From NCBI GenBank assembly GCA_965229785.1, contig CBDDJS010000001.1, positions 1,302,001-1,366,000 on the forward strand: a stretch of DNA of 64,000 nt. Direction: 5' to 3'. This DNA comes from JAWPMT01 sp965229785. Its GTDB lineage: Bacteria > Bacteroidota > Bacteroidia > Cytophagales > Cyclobacteriaceae. The notes beneath the pieces are model-generated. The model was not told the DNA's origin, did not search any database, and saw only the letters and a list, made by a program, of their open reading frames with translations. Positions 52,999 to 62,248 of this stretch are shown one piece after another (the first letter of the stretch is position 1; the number at the start of each line of letters is the position of its first letter). Made by a program: the position numbers and the translations under genes.

Positions 52999-54021
52999 AT
53001 GCAACGATTTTCATTTACCCCGGATTATTCAATTTCACGGGTTATCAAAGGAGGGTGGCACCTTGCCGGGGGTCACGGTCACATTGATCGTAAAACTGCG
53101 CTTGCGGATATGCATCAATTTGTAGAGGCGGGAATCACCACTTTTGATTGTGCCGATATCTATACGGGAGTGGAAGCATTGATCGGGGAATTTCTGAAAT
53201 CTCATCAGGGTCCTGAAATTCAGATTCATACCAAATACGTGCCTGATTATGATGCGCTTGCTACTTTGAAAAAGGAAGACACGGTAAAGATCATTGATCG
53301 GTCTTTGAAGCGATTAGGAGTAGAGCGGCTTGATCTGGTCCAATTTGCGTGGTGGGATTACCAGTTTCCCAAATATGTTGAAGCGGCGCTACATCTCATG
53401 GACCTGAAACGTGAAGGCAAGATCAGGCACCTTGGCATCACCAATTTTGATATGACCCATATAGCGGAATTGCAGGAAGCTGGTGTATCTGTATTGAGCA
53501 ACCAGGTCCAATACTCCGTTCTCGACCAACGAGTGGAAAGAGATCAGCCGGCCTTGGCGGAATCCCTCAATATTCCCTATTTATGCTATGGTACTGTGGC
53601 TGGAGGATTTCTTTCCGATGTATACCTGAATCAACCTGAACCCAAAACACCTTTAGAAAATCGCTCATTGATAAAATACCGCCTGATCATTGAGGAGTTT
53701 GGTAGCTGGGCGCTTTTTCAGGAAATGTTGCGTGTGATGCGAGCCATTGCGAATCAATACGAAGTGGGTATAGGAGAAATTGCCAGCCAATATGTTTTGC
53801 AACGTCCCATGGTGGCAGGAGTGATCATTGGGGCCAGGAACAGCAAGCACCTGCAGCGATTAAAGCAACTGGATGGTTTCTCCTTGAATGAAGCTGATAT
53901 CAAAGCCATTCAGGTCGTGATCAAAAAGGCAACAGGACCCGATGGTCCTTTTTATGAATTGGAACGGGATAAAACCGGAAAACACGGATTGATCATGAAA
54001 TACAATTTGAATAAAGATTAG
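52999..54021 (+). CDS. Aldo/keto reductase
   Basis: 340 residues. TIM-barrel oxidoreductase. Catalytic elements: Asp and Tyr in GITTFDCADIYTGVEALIGE, the lysine-bearing strand IQIHTKYVPD, LDLVQFAWWDYQ, GKIRHLGITNFD and a C-terminal NADPH-binding GVIIGARNSKHLQRL. It reduces aldehydes or sugars with NADPH. The substrate is not known; the location downstream of a DUF885 hydrolase suggests a shared operon. Confidence 0.88.
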   Translation: MQRFSFTPDYSISRVIKGGWHLAGGHGHIDRKTALADMHQFVEAGITTFDCADIYTGVEALIGEFLKSHQGPEIQIHTKYVPDYDALATLKKEDTVKIIDRSLKRLGVERLDLVQFAWWDYQFPKYVEAALHLMDLKREGKIRHLGITNFDMTHIAELQEAGVSVLSNQVQYSVLDQRVERDQPALAESLNIPYLCYGTVAGGFLSDVYLNQPEPKTPLENRSLIKYRLIIEEFGSWALFQEMLRVMRAIANQYEVGIGEIASQYVLQRPMVAGVIIGARNSKHLQRLKQLDGFSLNEADIKAIQVVIKKATGPDGPFYELERDKTGKHGLIMKYNLNKD

Positions 54022-54139
54022 ATTCACTGCTCTTTGACGACAGACAGGTGATCAGCAATCGAAATCGATATTATATGTGCGGTCTTCCACTGGTGTAAAA
54101 CCACTCCGCGATTGAATTCCTACCTTCTTTCTTTGCATT

Positions 54140-56377
54140 ATGTTCAAAAGGTTCCTGGCTTTCACAGCCATTCTACTTAGTTGTGTGGGTTTTGCTCTTG
54201 GGCAATCCATTGAGATCCGTTACACGGATCAACCCATTAAAATTGATGGAATAGCTGAAGATATTTGGTTCAGCGCGGATTCTGCGTACGATTTTCAACA
54301 ATACTTTCCCTTCGATTCCTCGCTGGCTGAAGCGCAGACGGTAGCCCGAATCCTGTATGATGATAATTTCATCTATGTGATGGGGATTATGAAGAATAAG
54401 CCAGGCCCCCGTGAATACGTTACCCCGTCTTTAAGAAGGGATTTCAGAGGCGAAGCCAATGATAGCTTTACCGTCATTTTTGACCCTTTCAAAGATCATA
54501 CGAATGGTATTCTGTTTGGCATCAACCCCTTTGGTGTAAGAAGAGAAGGCCTGATCGTTAATGGGGGTAGTGGAAGAGGTTCTTTCAGTTTGGATTGGGA
54601 TAATAAGTGGAATGGACAGGCCAGGCAATATGAAGGTTATTGGTTGGCAGAAATGGCAATCCCCTTCAGTACGCTGAGATATGGTAAAGATCAGGATAGT
54701 TGGTACATCAACTTTTACAGGGTAGATAGCGAATATGCGGAGCGATCCACCTGGAGCCCTATCCAGCGAAATTTCCCAATCGTAAACATGGCTACTCACC
54801 GAACCATGTACTGGGATGAACCGACCAAGAAGCCGGGACTAAACGCTTCCGTTATTCCTTTCATAGCGGCCAATGCCGGAAGGGTTTTTGCAGAACCGGA
54901 CAATCCCGATAAAGTTAATGTCGGCAGTGATGAGGGGCTGCAAGCGGGCTTTGATCTCAAGTATGCGGTTACACCGGGCCTCAATTTGGATGTTACCGTA
55001 AATCCGGACTTTTCGCAGGTAGAGGTAGATCAACAGGTGACGAATCTGGATCGTTTTGAAATATTCTTCCCGGAACGTCGACAGTTCTTCCTGGAAAATG
55101 CCGATCTCTTTTCCAATTTTGGTAATCGTGGAACACGGCCTTTCTTTACCAGAAGGATAGGAGTAGCCAGAGATACAACCACAGGTCAAAACATTCAGAA
55201 TCGGATTCCCGTGGGATTCAGACTGAGTGGCAAAGCGAATGAAAATCTTCGGATTGGTGCGCTATCCATGCAGGCTGCTGATGATGAGCAAAACGGACTT
55301 CCTTCCTACAATTTCACTGTACTTACTGCTCAACAAAAGGTGTTCTCCCGGTCTAGCATCAACTTTTTGGTCGTAAACAAAGAAACATTTCAGTCGGATG
55401 AGGAATTTGACAATGAGTCTTTTTCAACCTATAATCGGGTTTTCGGGACAGATTTTATATTGGCATCTGCTAATAATCGGTGGAACGGAAAAGTGTTTTA
55501 TCACCAATCCATTTCAGAAGAACGCCTGGATGATGCCTATGCGACGGGCCTTAGTCTGAATTACAGCAATTACACCCTTTCTGTGGATGTCTTCTCTCAA
55601 ATGGTCGGCGCCGGTTATGATCCGGAAGCAGGTTTTGTCCGTCGAACAGATATTCGCCAATTGGCTTCCACGACTCGTTACAGCATTTTCCCGGAGGGAG
55701 GACTGATCCAGAGTCACGGTCCCGGATTTGATTTTGATATGGTCGGTAATGATACCTATGGATTCCTGGATTGGGATGTGAACTTACTCTATGACATTCG
55801 TTTCAGGAATACGGCGAGGTATAGCATGCGATTGAGAAGACAATACACTTACCTTTTCAGCGAATTTGATCCTTCACAATCGGGAGGCGTAGAATTGGAT
55901 GCGGATACAGAGTATTTCAATTATCAGTTTATCGCAAGTTTCAATTCAGATGCCCGGAAAAAATTCTTTTATGAATTGCGTACGCGTTCGGGACAGTACT
56001 TCAATGGCGAACGCTGGAACCTGGGAGGCTCGATTGGTTACCGGTACCAACCAAAAGGGTTCACTACCATAGATTTCAATATCAATCGGATTGTTTTGCC
56101 AGAGCCCTACAATACCGTGACTTTACTGTTGATTGGGCCAAGAATAGACCTGACGCTTACGAAGAGCCTCTTCCTGACTACATTTTTCCAGTACAATAGC
56201 CAGATTGAAAACCTTAATATCAATGCCAGATTGCAATGGCGTTTTGCTCCGGTATCGGACCTGTTCCTGGTTTATACCGACAATTATTTTGCAACACAGG
56301 ACGATGGTTTTGTGCGTTTTGGAGCCCCTAGAGCCAGAGCGATTACTTTCAAGGCTACGTATTGGTTCAATTTGTAA
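54140..56377 (+). CDS. DUF5916 protein with N-terminal CBM9-like domain, outer-membrane type
   Basis: 745 residues. Signal peptide (MFKRFLAFTAILLSCVGFALG), a CBM9-like carbohydrate-binding domain (about 25-220; IRYTDQPIKIDGIAEDIW, AEMAIPFSTLRYG), then DUF5916 (about 235-745) with LDVTVNPDFSQVEVDQQVTNLDRFE and FFPERRQFFLENADLFSN, and a tail of amphipathic strands ending KATYWFNL. These proteins are thought to be outer-membrane beta-barrels. Its C-terminal layout matches the fragment at 1-163, so the region contains two family members. Role unknown. Confidence 0.87.
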   Translation: MFKRFLAFTAILLSCVGFALGQSIEIRYTDQPIKIDGIAEDIWFSADSAYDFQQYFPFDSSLAEAQTVARILYDDNFIYVMGIMKNKPGPREYVTPSLRRDFRGEANDSFTVIFDPFKDHTNGILFGINPFGVRREGLIVNGGSGRGSFSLDWDNKWNGQARQYEGYWLAEMAIPFSTLRYGKDQDSWYINFYRVDSEYAERSTWSPIQRNFPIVNMATHRTMYWDEPTKKPGLNASVIPFIAANAGRVFAEPDNPDKVNVGSDEGLQAGFDLKYAVTPGLNLDVTVNPDFSQVEVDQQVTNLDRFEIFFPERRQFFLENADLFSNFGNRGTRPFFTRRIGVARDTTTGQNIQNRIPVGFRLSGKANENLRIGALSMQAADDEQNGLPSYNFTVLTAQQKVFSRSSINFLVVNKETFQSDEEFDNESFSTYNRVFGTDFILASANNRWNGKVFYHQSISEERLDDAYATGLSLNYSNYTLSVDVFSQMVGAGYDPEAGFVRRTDIRQLASTTRYSIFPEGGLIQSHGPGFDFDMVGNDTYGFLDWDVNLLYDIRFRNTARYSMRLRRQYTYLFSEFDPSQSGGVELDADTEYFNYQFIASFNSDARKKFFYELRTRSGQYFNGERWNLGGSIGYRYQPKGFTTIDFNINRIVLPEPYNTVTLLLIGPRIDLTLTKSLFLTTFFQYNSQIENLNINARLQWRFAPVSDLFLVYTDNYFATQDDGFVRFGAPRARAITFKATYWFNL

Positions 56378-56547
56378 GGTCCGGAGTACGGATATGAGAG
56401 GTTAACCTAAGGCTTGATCAGGTATTCCAGACCCATTCCCAAATACTTCTGAAAGTTGGTTCAAATTGATAAACCTGAATAGGTAATCAACCTTAATTTT
56501 AGCATTCCGAAGCGATGTTTTATACTCGCGATTAAGGGAATAGCGCG

Positions 56548-57708
56548 TTGAAAGAAAAACTGATTTATCTGGAGGGGTTACGGGGCCTGGCGGCGTTGGT
56601 AGTTGTGTTCAGACACTTACAACTAACCATTGCTCCGGATGCGTTTGATCGATTGAAATTGGCTTTAGACGATGTGTCAGGATCGTCCACCTTTACGCAC
56701 CTTGTGCTAGGGGTGGTTCATGTATTTTTCAATGCGGAACTGGCAGTATATCTCTTTTGGTTTTTGAGTGCTTATGCGATTTCCTACAGACTTTTTGTAG
56801 TGGAGGACCCGGGGTATGTGACGGAAGCTTTTTCCAAGCGTTATCTCAGACTGGCGATACCCGTATTGACTTCAATTGTATTCGCTTTTGTCCTCATGTC
56901 TCTGGGTGCGATGCACAATCAATCCTTAGCTTCTTTAACCGGAAACGATTGGTTAGCGGGTCATTATGATTTTGATACTGACTTGTATTCAGCTTTGAAA
57001 ATGGCATTGTGGGGTATTTTCTTTCGTGACGAAAATCCTATTTATAATCCGGTTCTTTGGACCATTTTTCCGGAGTTTATTGGAAGTTTATTCTGCTTTA
57101 CCCTGTTTGGGATCTTTCGTGATCAGCGCGGCCTGGTCGTGATTTCTCTGGCGGCTGCCATCGTGGCCCTACTGCTTCATAAGTATTGGCTGGTCACCTT
57201 CATGCTTGGCTTTTCCTGGTGTACGATCAGGTATTCCAAACACTTCCATCAGTTACGCCTTGGCGTCGATTCGATCTTTAAATTCTCTAATTTGAATGTG
57301 ATCGCAGGATATGTCATACTGATCGGTTCCGGTGTGTATGATTTCTATTTTGGGGGTTTGTACGGCCACTATTGGTTGTTTCACATAGCTTCCAGCGCTT
57401 CGATTATCATCATTGTCATTCAAACAGAACTATTTCGGCAATTATTGTCATGCCGTCCTTGTGTTTGGCTGGGAAGGATTTCATTCGGTTTGTACGTCAT
57501 GCATTTTCCGGTACTCTGCTCTTTTACCTGTTGGTTTTTTCTAAAACTTGATACTGGGGGGCTCATCGGTCTTCTGATAACGAGTGTACTAAGTATTAGC
57601 TTGTGCTTGTTTGTCGCGACTGTTTTCACCAGGTATGTTGATGCATTGTCCAAGTCTCTGGCCAATCAATTTGGCAAATTGATCTCGGGAAGAAACCACA
57701 ATAATTAG
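56548..57708 (+). CDS. Acyltransferase 3 family membrane protein
   Basis: 386 residues from TTG at 56548; the family opening KEKLIYLEGLRGLAALVVVFRHLQL is intact, supporting this start. About ten membrane helices. The Arg in EGLRG and the His in FRHLQL are the expected catalytic/active-site pair. Members transfer acyl groups to exported sugars, peptidoglycan or antibiotics; the acceptor is unknown. The stop overlaps the stop of the convergent DUF885 gene by 4 bp. Confidence 0.87.
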   Translation: MKEKLIYLEGLRGLAALVVVFRHLQLTIAPDAFDRLKLALDDVSGSSTFTHLVLGVVHVFFNAELAVYLFWFLSAYAISYRLFVVEDPGYVTEAFSKRYLRLAIPVLTSIVFAFVLMSLGAMHNQSLASLTGNDWLAGHYDFDTDLYSALKMALWGIFFRDENPIYNPVLWTIFPEFIGSLFCFTLFGIFRDQRGLVVISLAAAIVALLLHKYWLVTFMLGFSWCTIRYSKHFHQLRLGVDSIFKFSNLNVIAGYVILIGSGVYDFYFGGLYGHYWLFHIASSASIIIIVIQTELFRQLLSCRPCVWLGRISFGLYVMHFPVLCSFTCWFFLKLDTGGLIGLLITSVLSISLCLFVATVFTRYVDALSKSLANQFGKLISGRNHNN

Positions 57709-58946
57709 CGGATTCCATACAGTTGAGGAACCAGCGTCATGGGTAGGCTTCCTTTCGATAGCAATCGGCTATGAAATGCCTTTAATGCGTCTTTTGAGGT
57801 GTCGTCCCCCAATGCTTTTTTACGTGACTCCAAAATGATTTTGGTCCCGACCTTGTAAGTCAGTACCTGCGCAGGCCACCGCCGCATACGGGCAATTTCC
57901 CTTTGACCAATGTTATCAGCATCAGATATTACGGATTGCCAGACTTCCAGTGCTTTTTGATCGGTCCAGCCTTCGTAATTGATTCCTACGTCTAGAATGA
58001 GTCGGACAGAGCGGATCAGATCCCACTCCATTTGACTGAGGCGTTGCGCAGGTCCGGTATACCATGCTTGTTCATGAGCGAGTTCTTCAATATAGGCCGC
58101 CCAGCCTTCTCGAAAGCCACTGTAGCTAATACTGCTACGATAAGTGGGGATATCGGCTCGCCCTTCGCTATTGAGTTGGAAATGATGACCCGGAATGCCC
58201 TCGTGTAGGTACAACCAATCAATTTGTGAAAGGTCAAAAGGCTGATCGAACAAGTTGTACGAGAGGACATTTCCTCCATAGTATCCGGGTACCTGACTGA
58301 GATTGGGATTCGTACCCCGGCGAATGGTTAAATCCGGCATGAACCAGTGAGGAATTACTGACCATACCCGTTGCTCTAAAAAAATTTCATATGACTCGAA
58401 GGCTTTTTCTACGACCGCCATTTCTAATGTATGATCTCTTTTAATTTCATGTTGGCTTTTCAGGGCATTCATGTTGGCTTTTATGCGATCGATTTCTTGC
58501 CACCCATATGCAGTCACCTCTTCGGGAGTAATGTTCGTGGAAGTCCAATGTTTGATCAAATACGCATACCAATGCCTGCCATGAGGGCCATGAAAAATTC
58601 CGCCAGATTGAAAGGTTCCTTTGCTCTTTTCAATCAATGCCAACCTTTGCAGATTGAGGGAAGTCTCGTATCGCATAAATTCCCAATCCAGCCGATCTTT
58701 TGGGCCAAGTTGATTCGGTGAGATCTTATCCAGATCAGAAGCCATGGATTGAAAAAAGGTGATTTGCGCTAACAGCGTTCTGGATTTGAGGTGTTGATTC
58801 AAAAAGTTATGATAGGACAATTGCAAGGTCGGGATTTTCAGGTCCGACCATGTTTCTTTCCATTTAGCACGCAGATTGTCCAGCGTTTGAGTGTACCCGA
58901 ATTGGACAATGGCTAAGACCAGGATAGGGGTTATCATTTTTTTCAT
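57705..58946 (-). CDS. DUF885 family metallohydrolase (short form), coupled to FG-GAP lipoprotein
   Basis: 413 residues, shorter than the 571-residue relative at 51264. Signal peptide (MITPILVLAIVQFGYT). Zinc motif HEGIPGHHFQL (HExxxGH) followed by FREGWAAYIEELAHE with the third ligand. The N-terminal helical half of the long form is partly missing. Its start overlaps the stop of the FG-GAP protein gene by 4 bp, so both are made from one transcript and may act together in the envelope. Substrate unknown. Confidence 0.8.
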   Translation of the reverse strand: MKKMITPILVLAIVQFGYTQTLDNLRAKWKETWSDLKIPTLQLSYHNFLNQHLKSRTLLAQITFFQSMASDLDKISPNQLGPKDRLDWEFMRYETSLNLQRLALIEKSKGTFQSGGIFHGPHGRHWYAYLIKHWTSTNITPEEVTAYGWQEIDRIKANMNALKSQHEIKRDHTLEMAVVEKAFESYEIFLEQRVWSVIPHWFMPDLTIRRGTNPNLSQVPGYYGGNVLSYNLFDQPFDLSQIDWLYLHEGIPGHHFQLNSEGRADIPTYRSSISYSGFREGWAAYIEELAHEQAWYTGPAQRLSQMEWDLIRSVRLILDVGINYEGWTDQKALEVWQSVISDADNIGQREIARMRRWPAQVLTYKVGTKIILESRKKALGDDTSKDALKAFHSRLLSKGSLPMTLVPQLYGIR

Positions 58947-60112
58947 TCCCTTATTAACAACTTATCTGGTCCTCGGAAGTTGCAGAAATAAAGGTCTTTC
59001 TTGCCATCACCGTTGAAGTCTGCGATTTGGAAGTCAAAAGGATACACGTTCATTTCAGGTAACCAAAGGGTGGTCTGATCACGAAAATTGGCATAACCGT
59101 CATTGATGAGCACCATCATCGACAATCCATTGAATCGATTACCGACCAATAAGTCCAGATCACCATCTTCGTCCAGGTCGTATAGGTTGCTGTCTACTGA
59201 TCGAAAATCACTTTCCGGAATTTGTTCGGTAGCCTCTTTAAAAAATCCAATTCCATCATTGAGTAATAAGCGGTTTTGGGGATTTCCTATGCCTCCAAAA
59301 TCTACATTTGAGAAGAAGATATCCTGATCATCATCCCCGTCAACATCGCCTAATTCTACGTCTCGGGTTTGATCGTTTACTGAAGGTAATCTACTTTCGT
59401 CATAGGTGAACCGACCGTTTCCATCATTGATCAGGATCCTGTTAAAAGTTTCATTGGCTTCTATCAGGTCCAGATCACCGTCTCTATCAATATCTGCCAA
59501 TGCCAGGTCCTGGGTAATAAAATTATTTTCAGGAAGTCGCAGTGTGGTTTCATCTTGAAAGGTCCCGGAATGGTTGATGAAAATGAAATTTTGACCTGCG
59601 TTGCCTATGACGAGATCAATCCAACCATCACCATTTAGATCTACAGGTTTAATGGCATTACTGGTACCATGAGCCGGAATGATGCCTTGTTTCGACTGGA
59701 AATAAGCGTTCCCTGTATTTTCGAAATACTCATTGATTTGGTCGTCTTCACTCACAAAAAATATATCCAGATCACCATCCCCATCAAAATCAGCAATAGC
59801 CATGTCCTCCGAATCATGATTAGTTCGTGGCAAGCGCTGGTCACTTTCATCTTTAAATACACCTTTTCCATCGTTGATCAATAGAATATTAGGACAGAAT
59901 TCACAAGCGATGAGCATGTCCATATCCCCATCCTCATCAATATCGATGGCGTTTCCTGCCATAGAATTTTGCTCCAGGGAATGGGCAACAAGATGTGTGT
60001 CGGAGACATCCTTGAAGAAAACATCTTCTGTTATAGAGGATGTTCCCGGGGCAGCAGGGCTATCACAAGCCGTCACAATGAACCAGATAATGATGTGATT
60101 GAAAATTGTCAT
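58943..60112 (-). CDS. FG-GAP/VCBS seven-repeat lipoprotein (integrin-like beta-propeller)
   Basis: 389 residues from the ATG at 60112, chosen because the next residues give a lipoprotein signal (IIIWFIVTAC, Cys16). ATGs at 60136 and further upstream are alternatives. Seven Asp-rich calcium loops recur every about 50 residues: DIDEDGDMD (57), DFDGDGDLD (108), DLNGDGWID (158), DIDRDGDLD (207), DVDGDDDQD (256), DLDEDGDLD (312) and DFNGDGKKD (365). Each is followed by a hydrophobic strand (LLINDG, FIFINH). Seven repeats fit a seven-bladed propeller. Function: likely surface binding or adhesion. Confidence 0.85.
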   Translation of the reverse strand: MTIFNHIIIWFIVTACDSPAAPGTSSITEDVFFKDVSDTHLVAHSLEQNSMAGNAIDIDEDGDMDMLIACEFCPNILLINDGKGVFKDESDQRLPRTNHDSEDMAIADFDGDGDLDIFFVSEDDQINEYFENTGNAYFQSKQGIIPAHGTSNAIKPVDLNGDGWIDLVIGNAGQNFIFINHSGTFQDETTLRLPENNFITQDLALADIDRDGDLDLIEANETFNRILINDGNGRFTYDESRLPSVNDQTRDVELGDVDGDDDQDIFFSNVDFGGIGNPQNRLLLNDGIGFFKEATEQIPESDFRSVDSNLYDLDEDGDLDLLVGNRFNGLSMMVLINDGYANFRDQTTLWLPEMNVYPFDFQIADFNGDGKKDLYFCNFRGPDKLLIRE

Positions 60113-60517
60113 AGATGGTAGGCTTAAAGTATTCATAGGCATCAGGGGGTCTATTGAATAGTAAACAAAATAGAACCTTCTTTCCCGTTGTGTTTTTATA
60201 CCATGTTGGTGAGTGGGTAGAAGAAGGCCATCCGGGTATCCGGACAGCCTGCTCAAAAAGAAAAGTCAACCTCTAACTTCCCTATATTCATCTTGTGGAG
60301 TAGTTGTCGGACGGACCCTACTCCATTCCCTTTAATACCACGTTTGCAAGAGGTGAATGGAGGAAGTTTTGCAGCCATTGACAAAAAATGATGTGAGTGA
60401 CAGAGTTTATTTTTAAGAAATAGATCTTTTGAGAATCAGGTACTCTCCATTCACTTCATTTTTTGCTGTTCACCACAAACTCTCAGATTGAAAGAACCAT
60501 GAGCCGTTCTCCTTTTT
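60113..60517. other. 405-bp divergent intergenic region
   Basis: It separates the FG-GAP lipoprotein gene (minus) from the peptidase gene (plus) and carries their promoters. One inverted repeat, GGAGTAG-N14-CTACTCC (60297-60324), is present without a T-run and might be an operator. I see no gene in it. If the lipoprotein starts at 60136 the region is 24 bp shorter. Confidence 0.4.
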
Positions 60518-62170
60518 ATGCAAAAGCTCCTGATTATCTTTAGTTCATTATTGTTGGTTGTATTAGGTGGAAATGACCCGGATGATAGTACGATTTCAAC
60601 ATTACCATCCGATGAACCCACGATTGACAATGGATTAGGTTGGAGGGTCAACTCCATGCTATTGAAAGTAGATGCTACTACACCCAATGACCCCAAAATT
60701 CTTGCCGAAATACAATTAGAATTAAAAGGTTTGTCACATTCGTATGGCCCTTTGCTTTTCCTGAATTCCATTCAAGAAACATCAGAGTTTGGTCGTTTTG
60801 AATTCCCAAATCACAGGGTTCAAATCAATTTGCTCAATACGGAATTTCCCAACATGCGCTTTGCCAAAATTGAGCGGTCTAATCCTTATCATCGAGGGGA
60901 AGTTTTGCGTATCCAAATACCTGTAGAGGTACTGAATGAGCGTGGTTTGCTTCATTATTGGGGAAAAGAAACTATTGTCGCTTCCTGGATAAATGCCTGG
61001 TATCCAACTCCTTTTGGTGGTCAAACTGAAGCTTTTTGGACTTCAATGCAGGTGGACGCGAATTTGGAATTGAAGTTACCAGACGGCTGGTCTGCCGTGG
61101 CAGGAGGAAAAAGGATCGATAAAAGTGCAAACAGAGAGACCTGGGAGATCAATCCGAATGTAGCTATTTCATTCACGGCTGGAAGATATGAGGAGGTTAA
61201 TTATGAGGTTGACGATCAGTCCATGAAGGTAGTAGGAGGAACTGCGAATATTCATGGTCAAAGTTCGAGGGTGCGAACTTTTCTGGAAAGTGTAAAGCGA
61301 TTTGAAGCATGGTTTGGCCCGGCGCCTTATGATTATCATAGCATTGTCGAAGTACCTTATTCGGTACCAGGATTTTATGGTGCTTCGGAGCAAGGCTATA
61401 TTTTACTGAAATCGCAGGCTTTTGATGATCCATTAAATAGCCTGGCCGTTCTGGCACATGAAGCAGCACATGCCTGGTGGGCCATTCTGGTAGGAGCAGA
61501 TTATGAAAAGGAGGGAGGTTTATGGATAACAGAATCTCTGGCGCAATATTCCGCGATCATGGCTATCGAAGAAGTATACGGTGAGGCAACTGCCAAGGAA
61601 TTCATGTTGTCGGGGAAAGGTGGCTTTAGTAGGAATCATGATGCAAGGGCTTATCGCAGATTTGTAAAAGAGGGCAGAGACCACCCCATTTCGCAGAAGC
61701 CTTCCGGCAATACGATCAGCAATTACCTGGCCGATTCGAAAGGAGCGTGGGTCTATCATATGCTCCGAAAACGAATGGGAGATGAGGCATTTTTTGCATC
61801 ACTAAAGGCGATTGTGAAACAATTTGGACATAAAATGGTTGGCCTGGATGATTGGAAATCTGTGTTCCAACAACATGCAGACGTTTCCCTTGACCAATTC
61901 TTTGAGCAGTGGTTGATGTGGGAGGGCGCTCCCAGATTGAAGAGTGTTCAATTGAATGCCCTGACAATAGAAGTCCGACAAGTACAGCAGGGAGAACCCT
62001 ATTGTCTTGATCTCGAGGTGCTGGTGAATTTCAGGGATGGAACATCTTCGAGAGAAATGATCCAGTTCGGTACAGGGTCCCATCAACTAACTTTTTCCAA
62101 AGCAGTGGATTCTTTTGTGGTAGATCCTGACCAGGATTTGCTTCTGTTATCCAATGAGGTCTCATTTTGA
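60518..62170 (+). CDS. M1-like (gluzincin) metallopeptidase, secreted
   Basis: 550 residues with a hydrophobic leader (MQKLLIIFSSLLLVVLG). After an N-terminal beta-sandwich domain comes a catalytic domain: VLAHEAAHAWWAILVG with HExxH, and a third ligand Glu in GGLWITESLAQYS. The spacing between HEAAH and that Glu is 20 residues rather than the usual 18. The exopeptidase box GAMEN reads G-A-S-E-Q (FYGASEQGY), keeping the Glu. It is likely a periplasmic or surface aminopeptidase or related peptidase of altered specificity. It ends just before a strong hairpin shared with the gene on the other side. Confidence 0.8.
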   Translation: MQKLLIIFSSLLLVVLGGNDPDDSTISTLPSDEPTIDNGLGWRVNSMLLKVDATTPNDPKILAEIQLELKGLSHSYGPLLFLNSIQETSEFGRFEFPNHRVQINLLNTEFPNMRFAKIERSNPYHRGEVLRIQIPVEVLNERGLLHYWGKETIVASWINAWYPTPFGGQTEAFWTSMQVDANLELKLPDGWSAVAGGKRIDKSANRETWEINPNVAISFTAGRYEEVNYEVDDQSMKVVGGTANIHGQSSRVRTFLESVKRFEAWFGPAPYDYHSIVEVPYSVPGFYGASEQGYILLKSQAFDDPLNSLAVLAHEAAHAWWAILVGADYEKEGGLWITESLAQYSAIMAIEEVYGEATAKEFMLSGKGGFSRNHDARAYRRFVKEGRDHPISQKPSGNTISNYLADSKGAWVYHMLRKRMGDEAFFASLKAIVKQFGHKMVGLDDWKSVFQQHADVSLDQFFEQWLMWEGAPRLKSVQLNALTIEVRQVQQGEPYCLDLEVLVNFRDGTSSREMIQFGTGSHQLTFSKAVDSFVVDPDQDLLLLSNEVSF

Positions 62171-62190
62171 TTCGGTCATCATATCAATAA

Positions 62191-62219
62191 GAAGCACATG
62201 CTTTGGAGGCATGTGCTTC
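62191..62219. terminator. Perfect 11-bp stem hairpin between convergent genes
   Basis: GAAGCACATGC (62191-62201) and GCATGTGCTTC (62209-62219) pair without mismatch around a 7-nt loop. It is 21 nt past the peptidase stop and 30 nt from the end of the convergent gene at 62249. The minus strand continues with ttattg, so it may serve both directions. Confidence 0.6.
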
Positions 62220-62248
62220 ATGGTGAAATCGATATAGTGAATAAGTCC

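Noticed and set aside
60297..60324. Inverted repeat GGAGTAG-N14-CTACTCC as a terminator
   Set aside because: It sits in a divergent promoter region, has no T-run and follows no gene end; an operator is possible but unsupported.
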